A stretch of 64,000 nt of DNA from Raffaelea ambrosiae. Lineage: Eukaryota; Ascomycota; Sordariomycetes; Ophiostomatales; Ophiostomataceae. A model generated the notes under the pieces. The model worked only from the letters and a program-made list of their open reading frames with translations. It searched no databases and was not told where the DNA came from. The position numbers and the translations under genes are program-made. The DNA lies in assembly GCA_002778195.1 (NCBI GenBank), contig PCDI01000018.1, positions 197,283 through 261,282 of the forward strand, in the 5' to 3' direction. Below, one piece after another: positions 43,651-55,901 of the stretch; within the stretch, counting starts at the first letter, position 1, and every line of letters begins with the position of its first letter.

Positions 43651-46166
43651 ATGGCCTTCAACTTCAACTGGTCGCCCCTGGCGGCCGACGCCAGCTTCTA
43701 CGAACGTGCCCGCGACCTGCTCACCAAGGCCCTCAACAAGTCGCCCAAGCCGCCAATCATTGTCGACGACATCCTCGTGGACGAGTTCAATCTCGGCTCC
43801 GTCCCCCCCGACCTGGAGATCCTCGAGATCGGCGACATCGCCTCGGACCGCTTCCGGGGCATCTTCAAGATGTGCTATGCTGGCGATGCCTTCTTGACTC
43901 TAAAAACACGCGTCCAGGTGTGTGCATCTTGGCTTGCATTTTTGCCTCGCCCCTCTGTTTCTCGGTTTTTGTTCTCGGTTCCCGCGCCCCTCTTCACTCC
44001 ATTTCCATCTTCTCCTTTCGTCCATATCCCCTGTCTCGGATTTTTCCCTTACGGCCCCCCTCGTACCCTCCCCTGTGGAGATTCGCGGTGGGCCGCTAGA
44101 GGCGGTAAGATTCACGATAGGGCGCTCTTATTCCTGTTTGGGATAGACCTCCTGTCTGCACTTCGCTGCAATGCACCCGCACCAACACTGCCTACCACCG
44201 CTATGCGTTGGCACTGAACCACTCTGCCTCCTAAGCCTTGGCCGTCCTTTTGCCGTCTTCGCAGCTTCGTTCGCAAGGTCCTCACCTCTCTGGCCGAAAA
44301 CCGGGACAAGTCGTCCTGCATGAAGCTGCAGATTGCCACAATAGGGATTTGCGCGTCTCTCTCTCTCTCTCTCTCTTTTTTTTTTTTCTTTTTTTTTATA
44401 AATTTTAATATTGCAGCATTGTTTCTCCGCTGTTAATCCTTCCTTTCCCTTGCCTCGGATCCTTTTTCCACATATGCACTACCACCTCAGCAGCCCAACC
44501 TCGCCTTCTGCAGCAAACTCGCATACAGCTGAAGCCCAATGCTAACCACAATTGCTTCCCTCCTTGACAGGCCAATCCACTCAACACCTATCTCTCCTCA
44601 AAACCATCCTTCACATCTCCAGAACCGCTCGCCGCCTCGTCGAGCTTAACAATCCCACTACAGATCACGTTATCCGAAATCAAACTCTCCGCCTTCATTA
44701 TTGTAGTGTTCTCCAAACAGAAGGGCCTTACCCTCGTCTTCCGCAATGACCCCCTCGAATCCCTCAAGGTCTCCTCGACCTTTGACTCCATTCAGTTTGT
44801 TAGGGACTACCTGCAGCGGACCATTGAGGGAAAGCTGCGCGACCTGATGATGGACGAGCTCCCCGCCATCATCCACCGCCTCTCGCTGCAGCTATGGTCG
44901 CCAGACCAGGTGCCGAAAGAGAACGACCCTGCCGCCGACGAAGAAGACGGCGAGGTGCGCGTCAACCCCCTCGCCGATGCGCCGCCAGACGCTGTCGACG
45001 CCAATGGCAACCCGATCGACGCCGGCGACATCTCTTCGCTCTCCGCGACAGGCGGCCCAGAAACCCAGTCGCTCTTCTCGCAGAAGAATCTGGTGCGCCT
45101 GGCCGCCCTCACCAACTCTCACCGGACGCTGTCTCTCTTCACTCCCGGCATCCGCGAGGTCGTCTTCCGCGCATGGGCTCGCCCCTCTGACCGGCAAGAC
45201 AGCGGTGTTGGCACCGGTGCCGGCATCGGAGGCAACAGCAGCCCGCCCTTCTCCACCCCGAACATGGTCCGCAGCAACTCCTACACCGCTGCGGCCACAT
45301 CCACAAACGCCACCACTACCACCTACACATTCTCCGACACGGGCAGCCAAGACCACGGCCACATGCCCACACGGCCCACCATGGCCAGCCTTGGCGCCGT
45401 CACCACCGGTCTGTCCCTAGGCGCCAACCACCACCGCCACAAGACGTATGCTGGTGGGCGCAAGAAGAAGACGCGGGTCGTCAACCTGCGCAAGAGCGCC
45501 GTCAAGAACGTAGCTGGAAGCGCCCCCGTTAGCGAAGCCGGCGACACCGCATCCGACAGCGTGTCTGTACAAGGACACTTATCCGAGCCCATTCTGCCTG
45601 CCTCCATTCCCGAGGAAGAGGGAGAGGCCGACGACATGGAAGACCGCCAACGGCAAGTACCGCCAGTACGGGCGTCAGCCGAACCAATGGCCAGCATTGG
45701 CGCCATGCTGGCGGCGGCCAACGAGGCCCACTACCACGTTAGCGAGGACAAGACTGCCGATGCCGCCGATGCCGCGGTCCCGCCATTAGAAAAGAATGCC
45801 ACAACGGCGACAGCGTCGCTCCCGTTCCGGTTACAACCGACTGAGAGCAGCGCTGCTACAGCAGGAGGCGTGCTAGAAGCTGCCGCCGTGCCTGCACCTT
45901 CTGCTGTGAACAACGAGAAGAGCAGCAAGAAGACGAAGACGAAAGAACAGGGAGAAAAGAAGAGACCAAGGTTGAGAGGGGTTTCATCGCCTATTGGAGG
46001 AGCACCACTGGGAGCGGAAACGTCGTCGGTCATTCTGGAGCAGGCGTGGATTATGAAGATGGCCAGCGAGATTGCTCGGAGAGTGTACGACGAAAACCGC
46101 AAGAACCCGGCCTTTTGGGATGACCGGGATGACGCGCCGCCACCGGCATACGAAGCTACGAGATAG
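43651..46166 (+). CDS. mdm34: ERMES complex subunit Mdm34
   Basis: Two exons, 43651-43917 and 44571-46166; 620 residues. The N-terminal SMP lipid-transfer domain starts MAFNFNWSPLAADASFYERA and continues PPIIVDDILVDEFNLGSVPPDLEILEIGDIA (in part), then TLKTRVQ joined by splicing to ANPLNTYLSSKPSF and PLQITLSEIKLSAFIIVVFS. These are the diagnostic Mdm34 blocks. The rest is Ser/Thr/Ala-rich with a basic HHRHKTYAGGRKKKTRVVNLR segment that is conserved in filamentous fungi, ending FWDDRDDAPPPAYEA. Mdm34 is the outer-mitochondrial-membrane part of the ER-mitochondria encounter structure that moves phospholipids between the two organelles. The single intron (653 bases) is about eight times longer than others here and contains a CT/T tract at 44356-44398. 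Confidence 0.96.
43918..44570 (+). other. Unusually long intron of mdm34
   Basis: Donor GTGTGT and acceptor GACAG flank 653 bases within the SMP coding region at codon phase 0. It includes a (CT)n plus poly-T tract at about 44358-44398. I found no further exon in it: the protein reads through TLKTRVQ/ANPLNTYL with nothing missing. Confidence 0.75.
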
Positions 46167-46643
46167 ACTTTTTTTATGATGAAACCGACCACTATACTGT
46201 CCTTGGATTAGAAGACAAAAAAGAAACGACGAGAAGGGGGTTTGGGTAAGAAAGAAGGTCATGATTATGATTCTAGCTAGTTTCTCGTGCACTTATTTTC
46301 CCCCTTCCTTCTGCTTCTCTTTTGTCGCCCTTCTTTATCACCGGTCTTCTTTGTTTAGGGTTATCATTTTTTGGAATTTAAATTATGCAGTTATGACTAC
46401 AATCTTCAATTGAATGAGAGACATCTCACCCACATCCATGGAACCCACCGATATAATGCCGGATCGAAACACAGCAACAGTCGTCCAAACAAAGTACGGA
46501 TGACCCCACAAACACCTATCAGTCCCTATGTATACAAAAAATAAAAATGAAAAATAAGAAATAAGAAATAAACCCCCGGAAATGCATACCCGGCAAGAAG
46601 CCGTTTGAAACAGCCAATCACATAACACCGCGCCCCTCTCCCC
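46167..46643. other. Convergent intergenic stretch
   Basis: 3' regions of mdm34 and the RNA polymerase III gene; A/T-rich. No gene is seen. Confidence 0.55.
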
Positions 46644-49600
46644 TTATGCAGCCACCGCCCGCCGGTTCAGATGGTCGTGATGGTGCCCGTTCGTATGTGC
46701 GTTGCTTGCGGCAGTCGCGTGCCAGGCCTCTTCGAAACAGGTGGTCCGCGGTACCAGCTGCTCCGGAGATATGCCCAGGTGCCGCACCATTTTGAATGCG
46801 CCCGTGCCAATCGACATGGTCTGGCCCATAATGATGCATTCGCTGACACCCTCGATGCGGTCCGTCTTCATGCCCGCTGCCGCCTCAAACAGGTGGTCCG
46901 GCGTTTTCTCAAACGACGCAAGGTGCAGCACGCTGTCGCGCATCTTGGACATGCCGAACCGCGTGATTCCCAGCACGTCGCCCTTGTACGTCATCACGTC
47001 CGCCAGCAGGTCCATATGCCGCGGGTCAATGCCCATGTCGCCCATCACCTTGCCGATTTCAGCCGCAATTGACGTCCGCGCCGCCTCGATGCCCAGCACA
47101 TCCCGGCACTCCAAAATGCTGTTCGTTGTCGTCCGCGTTCCGATCACGCCCTCAGTGATCATGCAGTCCCGCAGACCGTAACCTTCCACAAACACGGCGT
47201 GTTCGCTCTGCTCGGATGTCTGGATAATCGCACGTGTGGCGTCGGCATAGCCTGAAATCGGCACACCGGGAAGCATCCGCCGAAGATAGTTCACCCGCAG
47301 CAGCAGGTCGGCTGTCTCCTCAGCGGTGGCCGTTTTGCTGCCAGCACCCAGCGTCGTCCCTCCCGCAGCCGCGGCAGCCCGCGACTTGGCCGCTCGCTTG
47401 GCGGCCGCAGTGTCGACGTAGTCGTTGGGCACGACGAGCGTGATGGTGCTGCGGTAGAAATCCACCTCCACCGTCTTCTCGTCGACCTTCATCTTCTTTT
47501 GGCGGCAAATGGCCTTGGCGATATCTTGCAGCCCAATCTCGAGATGCATGTCCATGAGCGCCTGCTGGTCGATCTTAAGCACGACGCGGCCCGCAAAAGT
47601 GCTCCACTCGTCCTCGATGTAGCTGAGAATGTCCGAAATGTACGTCTTCTCGATGCGACCCTTGACGATGCGCGCCGCTTCGATCTGCTTGTTGTTCTGC
47701 AGTGGACAGCTGATGACTGGCGTGCTAATTTTCTTGGATGCGTTGATGATCTCCTTGATACGGGGCACACCCTGCGTCAAACTCATGCCGGCAACGCCGG
47801 CAAAATGGAACGTCTTGAGCGTCATCTGCGTGCCCGGCTCGCCAATCGAGTGCGCACCCACGGCACCCACTGCGTGGCCCGGCTCCACGTGCGCCAGCCG
47901 GTACTTGTCGATGCACAGCTTCAAAAAGTATTCGAGCGTCTTCTGAGACACCTTGGACACCCGGTCCACCTGCCGCAGTCTGACAATATCCTCTGTCGTA
48001 TTTTGCGCCGGCGTATCCTCCAGTCCGGCTGCTTTTCGCGCCCGGGCCATCTTGGCGGCGCGGGCACCCACGTACTGCGCCACCGTCTCGATGAACGCGC
48101 GCGCGCCCTCCAGCAAGTCCAGGTTGCGATCGCTCTGGTCGTTGTAGTCGAGCACTTCGTCCGTCACCAGGTCGTGCCGGGTGTTCTTCTTGCGTTCGGC
48201 ATCCAGAATCTCTTCAGAAATGCGGAGGATCTCGTCAGGAAGCAGCGAGGGGTCATCGTTGCTAAAGGTGACGCTCTCCGCGTGCGTCCACGTCCGGTCA
48301 AAGTGCACAGGCACGGCGGAACCCTCCATGTTGACCGGGTCGAGCTTGTCAGCGCCAAACTGGAATTGCACGATGCCTCCAGACGATGTCCGCACTGTGT
48401 CGTCGTACTGTGTCGAGAGATCCTCCAGGCATTTCATCAACCGACGGGACATGTAACCCGTCTCAGCTGTCTTCACAGCAGTATCGACCAGACCCTCACG
48501 ACCCGAGATGGCGTGGAACAAGAATTCAGTGGGCACCAGACCAGAGTAGAAGCTGTTCTTGACAAAGCCCTTGGACGCAGGCTGGCGCGTGTTCTTCTGG
48601 AAGTGCGGCAGACTGCGATCCTGGAAGCCATCCGGCACACGCTGACCACCAATAATCTGCTGTCCGACACAGGCCACCATCTGGGCGACGTTGATAGCCG
48701 AGCCCTTGGACCCGGAGTTGGCCATGGTCAGGGGAGCATTGTGCCGGCTCAGTGTTTCCTCACACTTTTGGCCTGCCTGCTGCCGAACCTTACTGAGGAT
48801 ACCTGAAATGGCATTCTCGAGCGTCTGCTCCGGGTTACAGCCGGGTGCTTTCTCGAGTTTGCCCTCCTTGAACGTCTCGATGAGCGCGTCACACTTTTTG
48901 TTGGCCTCGGTCACAAGATCCTCCTTCTCTTCATTCAGAGCATTCGTCGGGAACACGTCGACCACGCCGATGGAAAAGCCGCGGTTGCCCAGGAAGCGCG
49001 CACAGAGCTTGGCCAGCCGGTTCATGGCGACCACCGCTGCGTCGGGGCCGAAATCCCGGAGAATGACATAGAAAATCGAATCCTTCTTGCCACCGCCGAC
49101 CGTCGACTTGTCCATGCGGCCACACATGATCTCCGAATTGCGAATCACCAGCCAGCCGTCGTTTGGGCACATATCGGGGCACTGTCCCGGGCGCGGCTTG
49201 TACTCACGGCACTTGGCGTCGAGGTTCACAAGCACGGGCGACTCCTTGTTCGGACGCATCAGCATGTTGAACACCTGCTTGCCCGTCCAGAGAGCCTGCG
49301 GCTTGATGATCGCTGGCGGAGGAATGTCCAGCTTGACCTTGGCCTCGGTCATGTGCATGCAGACATAAGCAAAGGCTTGGCGCGTAAAGAACATGTCCTT
49401 GCTGCTGATGAGGTAGGCGGCGGTAATAAAGTCCTGGGTGGCGGCAATGATGGGCTCACCGTTCTTGGGCGTGGCCAGGTTGTGCTTGACACCCATCAGT
49501 GTTATGGCCTCCGCGCGCGCCTCTTCGGTCTGCGGGACGTGCAGGTTCATCTCGTCGCCATCGAAATCGGCGTTGTATGGCGTACACACACACTCGTTCA

Positions 49601-51341
49601 GTCGGAACGTCCTCCAATGCCGAACTTTCACGAGATGCGACATGATACTGAGCTTGTGCAGAGACGGCTGCCGGTTGAACAGAACCACATCTCCGTCTTC
49701 CAGGTGGCGGTCGACCTTGTCGCCAAACGACAGTTCAGTGGCCTGCTGCTCCAAGTCCGCATACCGCAGATCCACCCGGAAGAAGGTGGCGCCCGATTTC
49801 TTGTAGATGCTCATGGCCCCCGGCCACTTGTACGGCCCCGTGCGGACCAGGGCACGCAGCTTGTTGATGTTGTTACGGTTGGCCAGTTCAGGGTATGTGA
49901 GATTCTTGGCCACAAGCATGGGCACACAGACCTCATCGATGCTCAGATTAGGATCCGGTGAGATCACTGTACGGCCCGAAAAGTCGACACGCTTCCCAGA
50001 CAGATTGCCTCGGAAACGGCCCTGCTTTCCCTTTAACCGCTGGCAGAAGCCCCGGATGGTCTTTCCAAAGCCCGGCTGAGACAGGCCCGGCACCTCGCTG
50101 TTGACATAGAGGGCCACCTGCTGCTGCAGATACTCCCACAACTCCATTACCGTCGAGACGGGCGTGCCCTTAGCCAGCGCACCGCGAATCAGACCGCTCA
50201 GGTGGACGATCTCGGCCAGTTTTGTGGTTAGGTCGTCCTCTGTACTGGCATTGTCCTGGGCCACCGACGGGCGAATGCAGATGGGCGGTGCCGGAAGATA
50301 CTGCCAAATGAACATTTCTGGGCGGCCTTCGGAGGGATTGAGGCCCAGTAGTTCACAGTCTGAGGGGCTGACTTTCTTGAACAGAGTGAGAACGCGCAGG
50401 GGGTTCAGGTCTTCCAGGGCCTTCCGCACATGCTTCTCCAGATCGGGAATATACTTCTTGGCCGTTGTGAAAGATTGGTCAAACTCGATCTTGCCCCTGG
50501 GCATCTGCTTCTTCATGGCGGTAGATCGGTTGTATGCGGCGTAGCGGTCGTGGGCGAGCTTCAGGGTTCCAATCTTCTTAATAGTGCCATTCGTGGCACC
50601 GCAGTAGGGGCAGAGCTTCGTTTTCTTGCACGTCTCGTTGATGCGTTTGCAGATCCCGGTTCGCCGCAGGTTGTCGATGCCCGGACGACGCAGCTCCTTG
50701 AGGAAGGTCCGTCTGTCGGGTTCGGTCAATAAAACATGGCCACAATCCTGCACAAAGAAAAAAAAAAGGAGTCAGCAAGTCGCAAGTGGACTTCTTTCGC
50801 AAAGAAGGTCCTCGTAGAGTTCCTCATAGGTATCGCAGGGGAGGCCGGCTGAGGCGCACCTTGCAGATATTCTGCAAAATCGTCTGGATGAATCGAAGGT
50901 ATCCAATATGGAATACGGGCAGAGGAAGTCGAATGTGACCGAAGTGTCCTGAGCATAGCTGGAGAGGCTGTAGACATGTGGCGCATTTGCCCATTTTGCT
51001 CGATGTTCCCTGGGGGAGAGAATAATGTCAACAGGACAGAACAAACAGCAAGATAGAAACCAACTGCATCGTATAAAGGGACAGAAGGGTGCATACCAAT
51101 CGAGGATCCAGGGGACCATGTTTGTAAGGTGCTCGGTTGTTCTCGATATCATACAGCATCTGGTCAGACACCTCGAGGACGGCCTGGTTGACAATGTCCT
51201 GGTTGGACCTGCACGGTTGTTACTACACTGTCGCATACACAAGACGCACATCTGCGCAACTCACTGAATGCCAAACTTGATGGCCTTGAACCGCTTTGGC
51301 AAGCGGTCCACCATCTGCTCTTTTTTCGACTGGACAGACAT
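46644..51341 (-). CDS. rpc1: RNA polymerase III largest subunit (RPC1/RPC160)
   Basis: Four exons on the minus strand: 51341-51265, 51208-51097, 51009-50860 and 50747-46644; 1480 residues. The small 5' exons encode MSVQSKKEQMVDRLPKRFKAI, the clamp segment and the zinc ribbon (CATCLQPLQLCSGHFGH), then ICK/DCGHVLLTEPDRR across the last splice and CPYCG for a second zinc site. The catalytic NADFDGDE magnesium motif is near residue 505. GSKGSAINVAQMVACVGQQ marks the funnel and GAHSIGEPGTQMTLKTFHFAG the bridge-helix/trigger-loop region. Choice of Pol III over Pol I or II rests on the length, the lack of a heptad-repeat tail and the SVQSKKEQ-type N-terminus. The enzyme makes tRNAs, 5S rRNA and U6 in the nucleus. 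Confidence 0.96.
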
Positions 51342-52351
51342 CGTGACGATTGTTCAGGAAGGTGCAGCGTCGGTTCGCGGTCAGCTGGTGGGGGGGAGAG
51401 GCAATTCTGAATAGAATGCAGAGCGTATTCTCTTGCTACCGCATGTCGTTGTAGTCCTTCGCAGGCTTGTCGTCGAGCGGGATCGCGAATGGTCGTTGTG
51501 ACTCGTTTGCCACGATGCAAGTTTTTGGGTTTTGGTTTCTTTCTGCGTCAACTTTTTTTTATTTTTTTGCAGGCCGTTTCTAAGGCCGCCATGTCTGATT
51601 TTTCTGCGGGGCAGCGGCAACCGCCGCTGAACAGTGGCCCAGCTCAGCCATTTTCGTCGGCTCGTCCCCCACCATTCTAGCCTGCAGCAGGGGTATTAGT
51701 GCCTGGAACTGGAACAAGCTCGGGCAGTGACTAAGAGCAGAGCTCGGGTTTCCGCACAGTGTCTTACTAGTGGTGTGGACTGGTTCGCACGGCCAGTTTC
51801 AGCTAGATCCGTGAAAGGGACCTATGCCGTCATAGGCCAGCTGCTTACTTCTTTGAGCTCTCAGAACCTTCCCAAGGCTTCCCAAGGGGTCTTTCACGAC
51901 TTCTGCCTTAGCTGCCAAATGCATGTGCATCGAAAATTGTAGCCTCCAGAGTCTGCTCACCGGCTTCATTTTCCGACATCAGTTTGCAGTGCCAGCCCCC
52001 CCTGCCATAGCATTACAGCGTGTCTGAACCGGGGCCGCGCCACATGTAAGCTTCCCTGAAACCGTGGCTTATCCTGGTACCGCTGCATTTTATCACAGGC
52101 CGTCATTGGTGGCTATATCTGCGCCCAGCTGCTAACCAACACCAGTCAACACCAGCCGTTCGCACTGCGTCTGTCAACGCTGAACTCCATCCCCCGGCTT
52201 CAAGTTGGCGCCGTCTTCAAGACAACTGTTTGTCCGTCTGCATCCGCACACTGCCTCGACACGCAAATACTCAACTGAGGCGGTTCAGACTTGGAGACGT
52301 GTCCAGAGCGTCCTCGGTTGGGCATTGCCCGGCCGTCGCGGTGCCGACATC
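51342..52351. other. Divergent intergenic stretch with possible upstream coding
   Basis: 1.01 kb between the RNA polymerase III gene and the DDHD phospholipase. The last 168 bases (52184-52351) are open in frame with the phospholipase and look like a mitochondrial presequence. The rest shows no gene. Confidence 0.5.
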
Positions 52352-55300
52352 ATGGCGCCGCCGACAGCATCCGACAGCGCCAAGAAGCCCGAGAAGACGA
52401 ACCTGCTGGACTCTCTCAACCCCTGGGCCGGCAGCCGCAGTGCGTCGCCAGCGCGTGGCTCCGATGCCGTCCTTTCCAGCACGACGACGGTGCCTGCTGC
52501 CAAAGCCAAAACAACGACAGTTCTTCCAGACCACAGCACCAGCTCGTACTATGGTCGCAGCAGCAGGCAGTACCCGGCCGACTGCCCACCGCTGAAGGTG
52601 CAGTGGTTTCATGCCGTTGATGTAAGCCTTACGACTGGTCCCCACTGCCATCCTCACTCCGCTGACCCGTTGCACTTTCCAGTCTCCAAAGCGACAAGGA
52701 CATTGGATGAACGGCAAGAAGTTCACCAAGAGCACCAAACCAGACGTCTCGCCGCCACCTCCGAAGAAATTCGTGGCTTTTTCTGCCAACGATAACCGCT
52801 CCATTGAAGCGGCGTACCAAAAGACCCTGGAGGACGTCGAAGACGGCCGGACTAAATCGTCCAGGCTCCGGGGCAAGTCCGCCAGCAGACGCGAGCCTCC
52901 CGTGTCAGGCGACTTGGGAGAGCCAGGACCAGAGCGCAGCGAAGAGCCCCTGCAGTCTAAGAAAGGGATCAAGGTGCCTGTGAACGAAGACTTTCTGTTC
53001 GACGTCGACATCGAGGAGCGCGAACTGGCTCCAGTCTATTGGCTAGGACCCGTGTACGACGTCCGCCGAGGCAGCTGGTTCTACCAAGAGGGCTCCAATC
53101 TTCGGCCATGTGAGGAGAATTTAGCAGCCCAGCTGGAGGAAGGGTATCTCAAAGCCAAACCATGGCTCTACCCTGCCCCGGTAAAGAACAGCCCCGGCGA
53201 TGTCACGCCCAAGCGCTCTTCTGAGAACCTCAAGCCGCCCGCAGCGGCCTCTCCGGCAATTTCCAAACCCGCGAGCACTGGCACCACAATGAAGACCCTG
53301 AACCCACCCGCGCCAGCTCATCAGCCAGAGACGCACCGGCTGTTTGGCCAGTACATGAATCATGTTGCAACCTACCAAGATGCTACCACTGCTTGGCTAT
53401 CAACAGACGGAATGCTGTCCTGGGTGGCTTCTTCCGTGTACGAACGGTTTTCTGGAGGCGCCTACATGAGCGGTGTGAAAGTCGTGCGTGGCTATTCTGA
53501 GACCAAAAAGGCGGCTGCGAAAGACGACAAGCGGTCTGGAACACCCACGGGGACAAAGCTTGCTGTAGACGAGGCTGAAGAGAAGAGGCTCAGGGCTCTT
53601 AAGCGACGATCGGCGCCGGCCAGCACACGAGCAGACCTTTCTGACCCTGACACTCGCGAGGGTCGGCCGAGCACGAAAAGCCGCAAAGGCAACGAAGACA
53701 CCTCCGTGCACCAGGAGCGCCCGAGCACCCGACTCCAACGACAACTCTCATCACTTATGGGAAGCACCGACAACTTGAATCCAGATGCCGAGGCAGAGGA
53801 AATTCGGAAACGCGAGGAGCAAGAAATCCGAGACGACTACCACCCCGAGTCAGGCGAGAAGCAAGGCCGTGAGATCGAGCACTTGGTTCTCATTACCCAT
53901 GGTATCGGCCAGCTCCTTGGTCTGCGGTAAGTCTTCGCCTCCAGGCTGGCAGACATTGTGGACCAGACTAACTCATGGCACAGCGTTGAGAGCTTGAATT
54001 TCATACACGATGTGAATGTCTTCAGAAAGACGCTGAAGTCGGTCTACTCGACCTCCCCGGGCTTGCGTGCGCTGAACTCGGAGCCGCCAGAGGGCCCAGG
54101 TAACTGCCGCATCCAGGTTCTGCCCGTCTGCTGGCGCCATCTTCTCGACTTTCCTCGTCGGAGCGACACCAAGAAGCGGGAGCAAGATCTCGGAGACATC
54201 AAGGAAGAGGAAGACGAATGTAAGCCATAACTATACGTCTCGTGAGGATTCCGCCCCGCAACTGCTAACCCTGTTTCAGATCCATCCTTGGAAGATATTA
54301 CGGTCGATGGCATGGCTTTTGCGCGCTCCCTCATTTCAGACCTGGCCCTCGATGTCCTGCTGTACCAGAGCGCATACCGAGAGCAGATCTTGGATATTGT
54401 CCTCAAAGAGGCCAACCGTATCTATCATCTGTTCCGCGAAAGGAATCCGGAGTTCAAGGGAACAGTGCACGTCATTGGGCATTCCCTTGGATCGGCTATC
54501 ATGTTTGACATACTCTGTGCCCAGAAAGAGAAGCCGACGCCAGAGGAGGCCGAGGCGCAGAGGAATCCTCTTCGTTTCTGGCCGTCTTCGCCGGAAACAA
54601 CACAATCTGGAGCCACAGAGACTGGGGCGAAGGACCTCAGTTTTGACTTTGATGTTGAGGACTTTTACTGTCTAGGCTCTCCTGTTGGCTTGTTCCAGAT
54701 GCTCAAGGGCCGGACCATCGCTGCCCGCCAACTTGTCAAGAAGGCTTCCGCCGAGAGCCAGATGGATCTTCAATATGTGGAAGATACGTTCCTCTCTGCC
54801 CCGTCGACAAATGCCGCCGATCAGCGCGTGTCACAGATCACTGGTCTGCCATTTTCGGTCTCGTCACCAAAAGCAGCTCAGCTGTACAACATCTTCCACC
54901 CTTCCGATCCCATTGGCTACCGCCTCGAACCGCTCATTGCTCCAGCTATGTCGAGCCTGAAGCCACAGCCGCTTCCATACACGAAAAAAGGTCTCTTTGG
55001 TAGCGTCACGCCCCAGGGACTAACTGGTATCGGTGCCAAAGTTGGCCAGAGCGTGTCTGGCTTGTGGTCTAGCTTCTCCGCTGGAATTGCGAGCAATCTG
55101 CTCAACCGGAGTCTCGGTCTCAGCCAAGAAGATGTGGCCAAGTTGGAGCAGCAGCAGCAACAGCAACAACAGCAACAACAGCAGCAGTCTGGTCCGTTGT
55201 CGGGGGCGGCCGGAAAAGGCAAAGCAGAGTCTGAAGGTGATGCGTCCTCGGTGGTGATGGATGGGGAGCTGGAGACGCTATTTTCGCATTTCCAGAAGAC

Positions 55301-55662
55301 GCGAACCGAGATTTCCAAGGAAGATGGAAAAGCAGCAGACGAGAAAACCCACATGAACCGTCTGGAGGAAGAGGCCAGGGCGCAGAAGCTGCGGCGGGAA
55401 GAAGCAAAGGTTCGGGCACTGAACCGAAACGGCCGCGTTGACTACAGCATTCAAGAGTAAGCCGAGCTTCCTATCCATGGTCTACGTTCTAGTCACTGTA
55501 GACTGCTAACCAAGTCACTACAGGAGCGTTCTGGACTTTAACCCGATCAACACGATTGCATCACATTTGTCGTATTGGTCAGACGAGGATGTCAGCCATT
55601 TTATCATGTCCCAGCTCCTGTCTGGCCAGTCGAAACAGTCAAAGCTGTCGAAAAGGAATTAG
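52352..55662 (+). CDS. DDHD-domain phospholipase A1 (DDL1-like)
   Basis: Five exons, 52352-52621, 52683-53926, 53984-54219, 54280-55456 and 55524-55662; 1021 residues from the first ATG. After a disordered N-terminus comes a WWE-like segment (about residues 205-270: LAPVYWLGPVYDVRRGSWFYQ). The lipase core is VLITHGIGQLLGLR, then VHVIGHSLGSAIMFDIL with the GHSLG nucleophile elbow. The DDHD domain holds the FYCLGSPVGLFQMLKG motif, IFHPSDPIGYRLEPL and, in the last exon, HLSYWSDEDV. A glutamine run (55147-55187) and a charged coil precede the end. The family removes an acyl chain from phosphatidic acid, phosphatidylethanolamine or cardiolipin; the yeast relative is mitochondrial. In-frame sequence upstream of the ATG resembles a targeting peptide, so the true start may lie further 5'. 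Confidence 0.92.
55147..55187 (+). repeat. CAG/CAA glutamine repeat
   Basis: About 13 glutamine codons, mixed CAG and CAA, within exon 4 of the DDHD phospholipase. It lies in a disordered linker between the lipase core and the C-terminal segment. Confidence 0.9.
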
Positions 55663-55901
55663 TGGCAAGAGGCGGGAAACCGCATGGCAGAAGCATAAAA
55701 CGGGGCATACAGAAAAGACAAGAACAACACGCGCATGCATTTTAGATCTAGGGACGGCATTTGGAAACACACACGCACACAGCACTGTGGGATCTTTGTA
55801 CATTATCATAAGGGTATCTCCTTGCATTTTAGATGTTTTAACACCATCCCTTCCATAGACTTTTCTTTCAACAGAACCCAAACTGCACGTCGCCTCTCTC
55901 T

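Noticed and set aside
42324..43662. Hydrophobic open frames that could look like small membrane proteins
   Set aside because: They arise from pyrimidine-rich leader sequence of mdm34, overlap in several frames and cross the unresolved base.
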